From an uncultured Muribaculum sp. (GTDB lineage: Bacteria; Bacteroidota; Bacteroidia; Bacteroidales; Muribaculaceae): a stretch of 64,000 nt of DNA. The position numbers and the translations under genes were made by a program. The notes below the pieces were generated by a model. That model made no database searches. It was given only the letters and a program-made list of their open reading frames with translations, and had not been told where the DNA came from. The stretch is from assembly GCF_910583865.1 (NCBI RefSeq), contig NZ_CAJTYX010000007.1, positions 1 through 64,000 on the forward strand, given 5' to 3'. Below, piece after piece: positions 33,233-41,223 of this stretch. The number at the start of each line of letters is the position of its first letter. Within the stretch, counting starts at the first letter, position 1.

Positions 33233-33299
33233 ATCCGATTTGCATTATCCGATTTGCATTATCCGATTTGCATAATTGCCCCCCGAATGATTATCTTTG
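33233..33299 (+). promoter_or_regulatory. Promoter overlapped by three 14-bp iterons
   Basis: ATCCGATTTGCATT is repeated head to tail at 33233-33246, 33247-33260 and 33261-33274 (last base differs). The TTG of the third unit (33268-33270) serves as -33 box for TATCTTTG (33292-33299), spacing 21 nt. The predicted transcript start is within about 10 nt of the ATG at 33315. Confidence 0.65.
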
Positions 33300-33314
33300 C
33301 ATAAAAACCGGTTT

Positions 33315-34466
33315 ATGCAGCATCCACGCAACCCCTTCATATTGGGCCACCGCATAGAGAGGCCTTATTTCTGCGACCGCATCCACGAGCAGCAGGCACT
33401 CGCCTCTGCCGTCACCAACGGACGTAATGTGGTGCTCATCTCCCCACGACGCATGGGAAAGACATCGCTGGTCTACGTCGCGCTCAACGACTCGGAGGAA
33501 ATACGCGACAACTACCTGACGCTTTTCCTCGACATACTCCAGACCAATTCCCTCGGCGAATTCACATATCTCCTCGGCAAGGCTGTGTTTGACATGCTGC
33601 TCCCGGCGGGACACGCACGAGTACGCGCTTTTTTGTCGGCTCTCAAATCGCTGCGGGGCGTGTTCGGCTTCGACGCTATGAGCGGCACTCCCGTTTTCAA
33701 CATACAGTTGGGCGACATAAAACATCCCGAATACACGCTCGACGAGATATTCGGATATATCGAGCAGAGCGGAAAACCCGTGGTAATCGCTATCGACGAA
33801 TTCCAGCAGATCACGAAATATCCCGAGAAGAACACCGAGGCCATCCTTCGCAGCCACATGCAGCGCATGGGCAACGCGACCTTTGTTTTCGCCGGAAGCG
33901 AAAGGTCGATCCTTCAGGAAATGTTCGTCTCCTCGAAGCACCCGTTCTACAACAGTTCGGAGATAATGCATCTCGGGCCGATAGGGGAGGGGCTATATGT
34001 GGAGTTCGCCGGCGCCCTTTTCCGGCAGCGGCAGAAAGATGTGGATGAGGAGGCCATACGCTGGGCATTCCGGCTCTTCGACGGCAACACGTACTATATG
34101 CAGCGCACGATGAACGGAGCGTTTGCCGACACTCCCGAGGGCGCGATATGTTCCGGCGAGACCGTCAGGCGTGCCGTCCGGGCCATGTTGGCCGCCAACG
34201 AGGTGGTCTACCGCGAGATGCTCTCCAATATCAGTGTCGGTCAGAAATCGACGCTCTATGCCGTGGCCAAGGCGCGCGTCGTTGCCAATCCGCTGAGCGG
34301 CGATTTCATAAGGGCCAACGCTTTGTCCTCGGCAAGTTCGGTGCAGAGCGCTATCTCACGTCTCGTCAGAGACGGATTCATATCCATTGCCGACGGCGGT
34401 TACACGCTCACCGACCCTCTGCTCCGCATCTTCATCAACGGCCTTTATGCCCTTCCCGAAATATGA
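33315..34466 (+). CDS. ATPase_2-type AAA ATPase with winged-helix C-terminus
   Basis: A 383-residue STAND/archaeal-ATPase-like protein. It starts RNPFILGHRIERPYFCDR, the usual opening of this family, then the P-loop SPRRMGKTS near residue 46 and Walker B VVIAIDEFQQI near 156. The C-terminal 90 residues have the typical winged-helix pattern (SSASSVQSAISRLVRDGFIS). I start at the ATG at 33315 because an upstream TTG lies in the promoter. Function in Bacteroidota is generally unknown; roles as stress or defence switches are proposed. It is a single-gene unit under an iteron promoter. Confidence 0.8.
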   Translation: MQHPRNPFILGHRIERPYFCDRIHEQQALASAVTNGRNVVLISPRRMGKTSLVYVALNDSEEIRDNYLTLFLDILQTNSLGEFTYLLGKAVFDMLLPAGHARVRAFLSALKSLRGVFGFDAMSGTPVFNIQLGDIKHPEYTLDEIFGYIEQSGKPVVIAIDEFQQITKYPEKNTEAILRSHMQRMGNATFVFAGSERSILQEMFVSSKHPFYNSSEIMHLGPIGEGLYVEFAGALFRQRQKDVDEEAIRWAFRLFDGNTYYMQRTMNGAFADTPEGAICSGETVRRAVRAMLAANEVVYREMLSNISVGQKSTLYAVAKARVVANPLSGDFIRANALSSASSVQSAISRLVRDGFISIADGGYTLTDPLLRIFINGLYALPEI

Positions 34467-34581
34467 AACACCTTATAAATAGCTTCCTCCTCATCAAAAA
34501 AGTCTTGTGCATGTTTCGTCGTGAATCTCTCCTGTCTGTTGTGAGATGCCATCATAATCGGAATTCTAACGTCTTAGCTTA

Positions 34582-34607
34582 TAGGTTGTTTTTAGACAAC
34601 CTCTTAA
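34582..34607. repeat. AGGTTGT-loop-ACAACCT dyad
   Basis: AGGTTGTTTTTAGACAACCT forms a 7-bp stem followed by CTTAAAC. It belongs to the same dispersed dyad family as 42382-42405 and the weaker 5109-5134. It may terminate the ATPase transcript. Confidence 0.5.
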
Positions 34608-34620
34608 ACGGGGGTCGATT

Positions 34621-34650
34621 TTGATAGTTTGGAAAAAATATATAACTTCG
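34621..34650 (+). promoter_or_regulatory. Candidate promoter of the ATPase/TOPRIM pair
   Basis: TTG (34621-34623), 19 nt, TAACTTCG (34643-34650) fits the Bacteroidota promoter with one mismatch in the -7 box, 20 nt before the ATG at 34670. Confidence 0.45.
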
Positions 34651-34669
34651 CAACCATATTGTACAATTA

Positions 34670-35779
34670 ATGAAATTAAAGAAGTTTTCTTTTGCCAACC
34701 ATAAAACAGGCTGGCATGTTAAAGATGTCCGGTTTGGCGCTCTGACATTGCTTGTCGGAGCTTCGGGCGTTGGTAAAACTCAAATTTTAAAATCTCTTTC
34801 TGCATTATGTAGGATTGCGGAAGGAAACTCTCTTGACGGAAGGGAATGGGCTGTAGAATTTGAAGAATCGGGGATAAATTACATCTGGACAGGACGATTT
34901 GAAGCCTCACAGAATCTTCAGGAGGTTTTTTTTTCTGATGAGCCGGAATTTTCAATTCTGGAAGAACGTCTTGCAACAGATGATGGAACGGAAATTTTTT
35001 CAAGAAACGAGACGGAACTCCGCTATCATGATACCCCGACGGTGAAACTTGACCCATCTAAAAGTGCCGTTGAACTATTGAAAGAGGAGCCGGATGTTGC
35101 CCCTGTCAAGCGCGCCTTTAAAAAGATGTCATGGCTTGACATGGGAGAGGGTAGCCGGATATCCTTTCGACCGGGTCTATGGACTAATAACGACGCCGAA
35201 TTAACCCTCAAAGAAATTAAAGGTCTGAAATTCAGGACACCGATTGAGAGGCTGTTCCTGATACAGAAAAATGACGCAAACGTATTCAGTGAAATAAAGA
35301 GGGCGTTTATTGAAATATTCCCATTGGTTGAAGATCTTGATTTTGATCTGGAGCATTTTTTTAAAAAAGAATTTGTCCCGGTGCTTAAAATAAAAGAAAA
35401 AGGTGTCGACAGTTGGATTAAACTTCCCGACATCTCATCCGGCATGTGCCGTACATTGAGTCAGATAGTGACATTGACTTTGGCTGATGACGGGGATATA
35501 ATTCTAATCGATGAATTTGAAAACGGCCTTGGAATCAATTGTATCGACAGTCTTGCCGATATGGCATTGGAGCCGGAGGTCAATGTCCAGATTATAATGA
35601 CAAGCCATCATCCGTATATCATCAATTCAATCCCATACCGGGATTGGAGGATTGTTTCACGGATTGGTGGTGAGTTAAGAGTGCATACTGCTTCAGAAAT
35701 GAAAATCGGAGAGCACTCCAGGCATGATGCATTTATGCAGCTGATTCAGACTTCCGCTTACAGGACCGGACAATTATGA
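34670..35779 (+). CDS. ABC-type AAA ATPase, likely defence ATPase
   Basis: A 369-residue ATPase of the OLD/RecF-like AAA_15/AAA_21 kind. Walker A is GASGVGKTQIL (about 30-40), a signature-like SSGMCRTLSQI precedes Walker B DIILIDEFENGLG, and a His switch is seen in TSHHPYIIN. There is no fused nuclease; the next gene, overlapping by 4 nt (ATGA), encodes a TOPRIM-like protein instead. The DNA is clearly AT-richer than its surroundings, suggesting transfer. The split ATPase plus TOPRIM layout recalls PARIS and other ATPase-effector systems. Confidence 0.8.
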   Translation: MKLKKFSFANHKTGWHVKDVRFGALTLLVGASGVGKTQILKSLSALCRIAEGNSLDGREWAVEFEESGINYIWTGRFEASQNLQEVFFSDEPEFSILEERLATDDGTEIFSRNETELRYHDTPTVKLDPSKSAVELLKEEPDVAPVKRAFKKMSWLDMGEGSRISFRPGLWTNNDAELTLKEIKGLKFRTPIERLFLIQKNDANVFSEIKRAFIEIFPLVEDLDFDLEHFFKKEFVPVLKIKEKGVDSWIKLPDISSGMCRTLSQIVTLTLADDGDIILIDEFENGLGINCIDSLADMALEPEVNVQIIMTSHHPYIINSIPYRDWRIVSRIGGELRVHTASEMKIGEHSRHDAFMQLIQTSAYRTGQL

Positions 35780-36468
35780 ATGCATACATAATAGTAGAAG
35801 GAGACAAAACGGAAACTATTGTGTATCCAAAATGGTTGGAGATACTCGCGCCGGCGCTTACACGCGTGTCCGATGTTTTCGACATGCATGAAAACAACTA
35901 TTATCTTTTCAGCGGCGGTGGAATTCCGTCGATATATAATCATATAGCTAATGCTATAGAGGACATTAATAATATAAATGCAAAAGGGACGGCCATAATC
36001 GATTTTCTCATTGTCTGTATTGATACGGAAGAAGAATCCCGGGAATATATATTGGGGCAGATTGATAAAAAGCTGACAGAACGGAATATACCGTTGTCGT
36101 CATTCAATCTTGTTGTTTTTGAGCAGAAAGTCAGTATGGAGTCGTGGTTCTTGGGAAACCGTAGGATTTTTAAATCAAATCCGGAGGATGAAGCACTGCG
36201 ACGCTATATCAGTCATTTTAATGTCAAGGAGAATGATCCGGAACTCATGGACAATATTAATCCCGATGAATTCTCGACTAAGGCACAATTCCATCACTCT
36301 TATTTAAGAAAGATATTTTCAGAGCAGCATGTCAGATATTCTAAAAGGCAGCCTGGAGAAGTATGTAAGAAGCATTATTTGGATCGTCTCGTTGAACGGT
36401 ACAACGAGACGGGACATATCGCAACATTCGGCAGGTGGTATTCGTTTGTAATGGATAATCTCAGATGA
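35776..36468 (+). CDS. TOPRIM-like (DUF4276/DUF4435-type) putative effector
   Basis: A 230-residue protein starting AYIIVEGDKTETIVYP, which looks like the first TOPRIM motif (the Glu of VEGxTE). FLIVCIDTEEESRE near 77-90 would provide the acidic DxE/DxD part. A conserved-looking segment FEQKVSMESWFLGN follows. Such proteins are often nuclease effectors controlled by a partner ATPase; here the partner is encoded just upstream with overlapping stop and start. Which TOPRIM subfamily applies cannot be decided from sequence alone. AT-rich like its partner. Confidence 0.65.
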   Translation: MNAYIIVEGDKTETIVYPKWLEILAPALTRVSDVFDMHENNYYLFSGGGIPSIYNHIANAIEDINNINAKGTAIIDFLIVCIDTEEESREYILGQIDKKLTERNIPLSSFNLVVFEQKVSMESWFLGNRRIFKSNPEDEALRRYISHFNVKENDPELMDNINPDEFSTKAQFHHSYLRKIFSEQHVRYSKRQPGEVCKKHYLDRLVERYNETGHIATFGRWYSFVMDNLR

Positions 36469-36472
36469 ATCG

Positions 36473-37003
36473 ATGTCTGTCAGACTGTTTTATATATTCA
36501 TGCTTCTGCTGGCGATGGTGATGGCCGGATGTGTCACCGAGAAGGATGAGCCGGTGGTGGCGCTCGGGCCGGGCGACGCCGTGCCACGCTTCGAGGTGAC
36601 GCTCGACGACGGCACACGCTTCGGCTACACCGACATGCAGCGCACGCCATGCGTGATTACTTTCTTCGACACCTCCTGTCCGGACTGCCGCGCCGCCCTC
36701 CCCGTCGTGCAGTCTGTGGCCGACCGCACGGTAGTGCAGTCGCGCGGCGTGCGCTTCGTGTGCATTGCCCGCTCCGAGGGGGAGGCCTCCATCGCCCCGT
36801 ACTGGCGCGAGGCATCGCTCACTATGCCCTATTCGCCGCAGCCCGACGACCGCGTCTACCGCCTTTTCGCCAACCGCATAATCCCGCGCATCTACCTCAC
36901 CGTGCCTGCCGCCGATGAAAGCGCTCCCCCGGTCATCGCCGCCGCCTTTGTCGAGCATGTCACCGGAGATGCCCTCCTCTCCGCCATCCTCCAATTGCCC
37001 TGA
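36473..37003 (+). CDS. TlpA-like thiol-disulfide redoxin lipoprotein
   Basis: A 176-residue exported protein with a lipobox (VMAGC, Cys20). The thioredoxin-fold core has FFDTSCPDCRAALPVVQ with the CPDC active site and a late cis-Pro-type segment (NRIIPRIYLT). Probably a periplasmic reductant or isomerase. It begins 4 nt after the TOPRIM-like gene but is GC-rich like the core genome, so the close spacing may reflect where the AT-rich pair inserted rather than shared function. Confidence 0.8.
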   Translation: MSVRLFYIFMLLLAMVMAGCVTEKDEPVVALGPGDAVPRFEVTLDDGTRFGYTDMQRTPCVITFFDTSCPDCRAALPVVQSVADRTVVQSRGVRFVCIARSEGEASIAPYWREASLTMPYSPQPDDRVYRLFANRIIPRIYLTVPAADESAPPVIAAAFVEHVTGDALLSAILQLP

Positions 37004-37123
37004 GCGGCATCCCGTCGGACGCAACCGCACGGCACACGTTCGACACAACCGCACAGGGTATCGTCCGACGTAGGGATGCTTCCCGAAACATCAGGATTAA
37101 CCGCAGAGCATCGTCGGATTAAC

Positions 37124-37202
37124 CGCACGGAGCACACGGAGCACACAGAGATTCCGGGTAGCCCCCGACTCTTATCTCTGTGCGCTCCGTGTGCTCTGTG
37201 CG
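37124..37202. terminator. Bidirectional terminator built from the CTCTGTGCNCC repeat
   Basis: Arms 37124-37152 and 37174-37202 are 29-nt inverted copies with two mismatches (CGCACGGAGCACACGGAGC and its partner), loop 21 nt. They lie between the convergent redoxin and serine hydrolase genes; the right arm ends 3 nt before the hydrolase stop codon. Confidence 0.7.
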
Positions 37203-37205
37203 ATA

Positions 37206-38429
37206 TTATTTCAGGAAGCCTTTGGCCTTGAAGATGCTGTCGATCGATGCGGTAACCGCACGGTAGTCCCAGTCTGCGCGGTTGGCAAACACTATGTAGT
37301 GCAGCTTCTCTTCCGGCCATGTTCCCTCCACGATGGAGTATGCCCCGTTGCTGTTCATATGGTAGCTTTTCAGCGGGAAGCCCGGCTCCTCGCGTATGGC
37401 CGTGCCCAGTCCGAACGACACCATCGGCACGTCGGTCGGGATATAAGGCATGTTGATTACCTTGAGCGACGAGTCGGATATTATCTTCCCCGAGTACAAG
37501 GCTCGGTTCCAGACCATGAAATCGCGTGCCGAGCTATACACACCCCTGTCGGCACGGGTCAGGAAGAACGGCGCCTCGCCGAAGTCATATTCTTCCCATC
37601 GGCCGTCCTCGCTGCGGAAGGCCAGCGATGCCGGACGGCCATCCGCCTTACGGTAGGCGTGGGATGTAGGTGGCATTTCCGACAGGTAGCTGTAGTAGAA
37701 TGTTTCCTTTGTGCCTGCCGGCTTGAATATGTTGCGGTCCATCCACTCCTCGAATGTGGATCCTGTCACCTTCTCGATGATGGGGGCCACGAGGATGTAG
37801 GCCGGATCCTGGCGGTTGTAGTGTGTGCCCGGCTCGAAGTCGGCGCGTGTCAGGTTCTGGAACGAGTGCATGTGCTCCCCTTCGTCGCCGTAGAGGGCAT
37901 AGTCCTCATTGTCGACAAACACCGAATGGTGCATGTCCTGGTATTTGCTCCACTCCTTGGCGTTGGCAGGACGCGGGTCGGGCAATCCGGAGCTATGGGT
38001 GAGGATATGGCGTATCGTCAGAGGGGCGAACACCTCCTCATTGAATTCCGGGAAAAATTTCGACAGGCTGTCGTCAAGCGACAACATACCCTGTTCGCAA
38101 AGCTTCAGCAACGCTGCCGATGTGAATATCTTCGATGCCGACGACAGGTTGAACAGTGTGCTGTCGTTGATCGGCTCCTTGCTCTGGAGGTCGGCCACGC
38201 CGAACGCGTGCCTGTAGACGACAGTATCGTTGCGCATCACCATGGCAATCCCGCCCGGGCCCTCCTCCTCTGGGAATATTCCGCTGAAAAGGGAGTCGAG
38301 ACCCTCCGTCACCGCACATGGCGGCAACGACTCCATGCCGCCCCTCTTATCAGGGCTGCATGAGCATATTATCGACAGCACGGCTATCGCCGACAGCATC
38401 CGGCATACCGCTGTTTTCGTTTTAGACAT
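37206..38429 (-). CDS. Class C beta-lactamase-family serine hydrolase (lipoprotein)
   Basis: A 407-residue protein with a signal and lipobox-like IICSC. The active-site SxxK is SASK at residues 97-100, with the YxN-type motif in HYNRQDPAY and the usual ILTHSSGLPD segment. Family members include esterases, D-aminopeptidases and penicillin-binding-protein-like carboxypeptidases; the substrate is unknown here. It is a single-gene unit; a candidate -7 box (minus TAATTTTG, 38511-38518) lies about 82 nt upstream. Confidence 0.85.
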   Translation of the reverse strand: MSKTKTAVCRMLSAIAVLSIICSCSPDKRGGMESLPPCAVTEGLDSLFSGIFPEEEGPGGIAMVMRNDTVVYRHAFGVADLQSKEPINDSTLFNLSSASKIFTSAALLKLCEQGMLSLDDSLSKFFPEFNEEVFAPLTIRHILTHSSGLPDPRPANAKEWSKYQDMHHSVFVDNEDYALYGDEGEHMHSFQNLTRADFEPGTHYNRQDPAYILVAPIIEKVTGSTFEEWMDRNIFKPAGTKETFYYSYLSEMPPTSHAYRKADGRPASLAFRSEDGRWEEYDFGEAPFFLTRADRGVYSSARDFMVWNRALYSGKIISDSSLKVINMPYIPTDVPMVSFGLGTAIREEPGFPLKSYHMNSNGAYSIVEGTWPEEKLHYIVFANRADWDYRAVTASIDSIFKAKGFLK

Positions 38430-38583
38430 GATCGCGTAGATAGATATTGACGAATGAATGTGCTGAGCCGCCGGGTGGGGCTGTATGTCCGGTTTCCCGT
38501 GCGCTCATGGCAAAATTAACCCATAATATAATACGCGAGCCATCCTCCACAGCATTTTATAAGGATTGCCACGGCTTTGTAAA

Positions 38584-39819
38584 TCATGTGTAGGACCTGT
38601 GTCTTGCCGGTGACGACAGGATGTCTATGCCCGATGGCGCTTGGAATATCGACAGGCCGAACCTTCCCACCACCGCGTAGACATGGTCGAAGATGTCGGC
38701 CTGCACGTGTTCGTAGTTGACCCATGCCGTGTCGCGGGTGAAGAAGTAGAGCTGCACCGGCAGCCCCGACTGCGTGGGCGAGAGCTGGCGCACCATCAGC
38801 GTCATTTCGGGGTTGACGTCGGGATGGGTGGCAAGATAATGCTCCAGGTAGTCGCGCAGCAGCCGCAGGTTGACGCGCCTGCTCTCTGGGCGCGGGACAG
38901 CATTCTCCCCGTTCTCCGTCGCGGCGCCGCGGGCCGGCAGGAAGCCGTCCGCACGCAGGCTCTCGACCTCCTGCGCTTCGAGCATGCGTACCGTGTTGAT
39001 GTCGATGTATATGGCGCGGTCGACGCGCCTCCCTCCCGACATCTGCATCGGGCGGTAGTTGCGGAACGAGTCGGTCACGAGCGAGTAGGGGGGTACCGTC
39101 GTCACCGAGTTGTCCCAGTTGCGCACCTTCACCGTGGTCAACGACACGTCGATCACCTCGCCGTTGAGGTCGCGCCCGGGCATCGTGATCCAGTCGCCGC
39201 GCTGTAGCATCTTGTTTGCCGTCAGCTGTATGCCCGCGACAAGCCCCAGTATCATGTCTTTGAACACCAGCGACAGCACCGCCGCCGACGCACCCAGCGC
39301 CGTGAGTATGGCTATCGGGGTCTTGCCGATGAGTATGCTTATCGCGATGATTACTCCTATACCTATGGCTATCAGCTTGAACATCTGGAATATGCCGGTG
39401 ATGGCATACGCCTTGAGGCTGTCGCGGCGCAGAAGCGCCTTGTAGAGATTGTCGATGAGGATGACCACTATGCGCACTATCGCCCAAAGGATATAGAGCG
39501 ACGTCAATATGTCGGCCCACTTCACCGAGTCCGGCGAGTCGCCCTGGCCGGCGAACGTCTGCGGCAGGAGCCACGACACTATCAGCGCCGGCGCAAGCTG
39601 CGATATCGCGCGCATGAGCCGAGGATTGAGCATGTCGTCGTCCCATTGGGTGGGGCTGCGCAGGATCATCTTCTCGAATATCATCAGTGCGCCTTTTGTC
39701 ATGAAGTAGGCTACCACCGCCACTACGGCTATGCACGCGAGCAGCACGGGTGTGGCTATGTTCGGGTGAAGGCTCGCCGGGGCTATGGATTCGGCTATCT
39801 GTCTGATTGTTTCTGACAT
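38584..39819 (-). CDS. MscS-family mechanosensitive ion channel (YbdG-like)
   Basis: A 411-residue inner-membrane protein with about five predicted membrane helices in the first 190 residues, then the MscS pore and beta domain (GASAAVLSLVFKDMILGLVA, GDWITMPGRDLNGEVIDVSL, TTVKVRNWDNSVTTVPPYSL). Length and N-terminal helices fit the YbdG/MscM-like branch. These channels open on membrane tension to release solutes. It follows purN by 27 nt and is probably co-transcribed. Confidence 0.92.
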   Translation of the reverse strand: MSETIRQIAESIAPASLHPNIATPVLLACIAVVAVVAYFMTKGALMIFEKMILRSPTQWDDDMLNPRLMRAISQLAPALIVSWLLPQTFAGQGDSPDSVKWADILTSLYILWAIVRIVVILIDNLYKALLRRDSLKAYAITGIFQMFKLIAIGIGVIIAISILIGKTPIAILTALGASAAVLSLVFKDMILGLVAGIQLTANKMLQRGDWITMPGRDLNGEVIDVSLTTVKVRNWDNSVTTVPPYSLVTDSFRNYRPMQMSGGRRVDRAIYIDINTVRMLEAQEVESLRADGFLPARGAATENGENAVPRPESRRVNLRLLRDYLEHYLATHPDVNPEMTLMVRQLSPTQSGLPVQLYFFTRDTAWVNYEHVQADIFDHVYAVVGRFGLSIFQAPSGIDILSSPARHRSYT

Positions 39820-39846
39820 GCTTTTGCTATGAATTGGATGTGACGG

Positions 39847-40431
39847 TTATAGGAAAGTCTCGGCGAGCACCCGGGGGAAGTGGCGTCCCTCAAGGTCGCG
39901 CACCTTGGCGGCCACGTCGTCGGGAGTGTCGCCGGGTGCCACGTGTATAGAGGCCTGGTATATTATCCTCCCCTCGTCATACCGGTCGCTGACGTGGTGG
40001 ATGGTGATGCCCGTCTCGCTCTCTCCGGCGGCCACGACGGCCTCATGCACATGGCGTCCGTACATCCCCTTGCCGCCGAACTTCGGAAGCAACGCCGGAT
40101 GGAGGTTGACGATGCGGCCACGGTAGCGGTCGATGAGAAACGGCGGTATCATCAGCAGGAATCCGGCGAGCACCACCACGTCGACGCCGTACTCCTCCAT
40201 CAGGGGCAGCAGCGTCGACGGCTCGTTCAGCTCCTTGCGGCTGACTATGCGCACTTCCGTGCCGAGCAAGGCTGCGCGCGAGATTACTCCCGCCGAGGGG
40301 TTGTTACACACTATAAGCGCCACCTCGGCGCGGCAGCCGTTGTCGCGGAAATATCTTATGATATTCTCGGCGTTGCTCCCCTCGCCGGAGGCGAATATGG
40401 CGAATCGTTTTGTCGGATCTCCTTTTTCCAT
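39847..40431 (-). CDS. purN: Phosphoribosylglycinamide formyltransferase
   Basis: A 194-residue enzyme that transfers a formyl group from 10-formyl-THF to GAR in purine synthesis. The substrate loop ASGEGSNAENI (about 14-24) and the catalytic segment IVNLHPALLPKFGGKGMYG are clear, with ETGITIHHVSDRYDEG holding the catalytic Asp. It begins the purN-mscS unit. Confidence 0.95.
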   Translation of the reverse strand: MEKGDPTKRFAIFASGEGSNAENIIRYFRDNGCRAEVALIVCNNPSAGVISRAALLGTEVRIVSRKELNEPSTLLPLMEEYGVDVVVLAGFLLMIPPFLIDRYRGRIVNLHPALLPKFGGKGMYGRHVHEAVVAAGESETGITIHHVSDRYDEGRIIYQASIHVAPGDTPDDVAAKVRDLEGRHFPRVLAETFL

Positions 40432-40573
40432 GCCGTGAAGTTAGGCAATTTCCGCGTGAGTAGAAAATCGCAGGGCCACGACGATGGCACGTGTGCGAAC
40501 AATTTACTTTCGGGGAGCGTTAAGGTCTTGATATATAAATATTAAGTTGACAATATTAAAAACACTCAGGACT

Positions 40574-41104
40574 ATGAAGAGAATTCGCCGCATTTTTGCC
40601 TTTGCTTTTGCATTGGCCGCCATGGCAGTCGTGATGCCGTCGTGCGACAGCGATGATGACGATGACAAGGACACCTATATCACCAACAAGGTGGATGCCG
40701 CGTTCAACAGTGCGCTGAAAGAGCAGTTTCCCGATGCGCAGAATGTGAAATGGGAGCGTAAGAACGAATACCGAGTGGCCGAGTTCACAAAGAACATGGT
40801 CGGGTATGATGTGTGGTTCGACAAGACCACCGCATGGGTCATGACCGAGACGGACTATGGCAAGGACATCTTCCTTGTGCCCGACAACGCAGTTACGGCG
40901 GCATTCCCGCGTGGCGAGTACGGCACGTGGACCATCGACGACATAACCCACTATCGCCGTGCCGACACCGAGTTCTACGTATTCGAGGTAGAGAAAGCCG
41001 GACAGGCCGACATGGACCTGTTCTATGCCCTCGACGGCACGCTCATCAAGGCTATCCCTTCCGACACCGCCCCCGACATCCTCCCCACCACTCCCCTCCG
41101 GTAA
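40574..41104 (+). CDS. PepSY-like (DUF2874-type) lipoprotein
   Basis: A 176-residue lipoprotein (VVMPSCDSDD, Cys22), started at the ATG at 40574 to give a proper signal peptide. The pattern ALKEQFPDAQNVKWERKNEY followed by FTKNMVGYDVWFDKTTAWV is typical of small PepSY-like beta-lactamase-inhibitor-fold proteins of Bacteroidota. Function is unknown; they are thought to act in the periplasm as binders or inhibitors. It is divergent from purN and convergent with the phosphoesterase operon. Confidence 0.75.
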   Translation: MKRIRRIFAFAFALAAMAVVMPSCDSDDDDDKDTYITNKVDAAFNSALKEQFPDAQNVKWERKNEYRVAEFTKNMVGYDVWFDKTTAWVMTETDYGKDIFLVPDNAVTAAFPRGEYGTWTIDDITHYRRADTEFYVFEVEKAGQADMDLFYALDGTLIKAIPSDTAPDILPTTPLR

Positions 41105-41132
41105 TACTATCCTCCTTCTGACTCCATACCAT

Positions 41133-41161
41133 GACGGCGTGCCGGATTCCGGCACGCCGTC
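41133..41161. terminator. GC-rich bidirectional terminator hairpin
   Basis: GACGGCGTGCCGG (41133-41145) pairs perfectly with 41149-41161 around a 3-nt loop, between the convergent PepSY-like gene and the last gene of the minus-strand uptake operon. Confidence 0.65.
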
Positions 41162-41223
41162 TCTGTCATACCCACATATATGTGGTATGTGGGGCAAACC
41201 TTAAAGGCATTCTTAAATAACCT

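Noticed and set aside
33297..33314. TTG start for the ATPase gene at 33297
   Set aside because: This TTG is part of the TATCTTTG -7 box; the ATG at 33315 restores the family-typical N-terminus.
38516..39736. A 406-codon minus-strand frame overlapping the MscS gene
   Set aside because: It is another frame of the same DNA with Arg/His/Pro-rich, low-complexity translation, while the 38584-39819 frame gives a clear channel.
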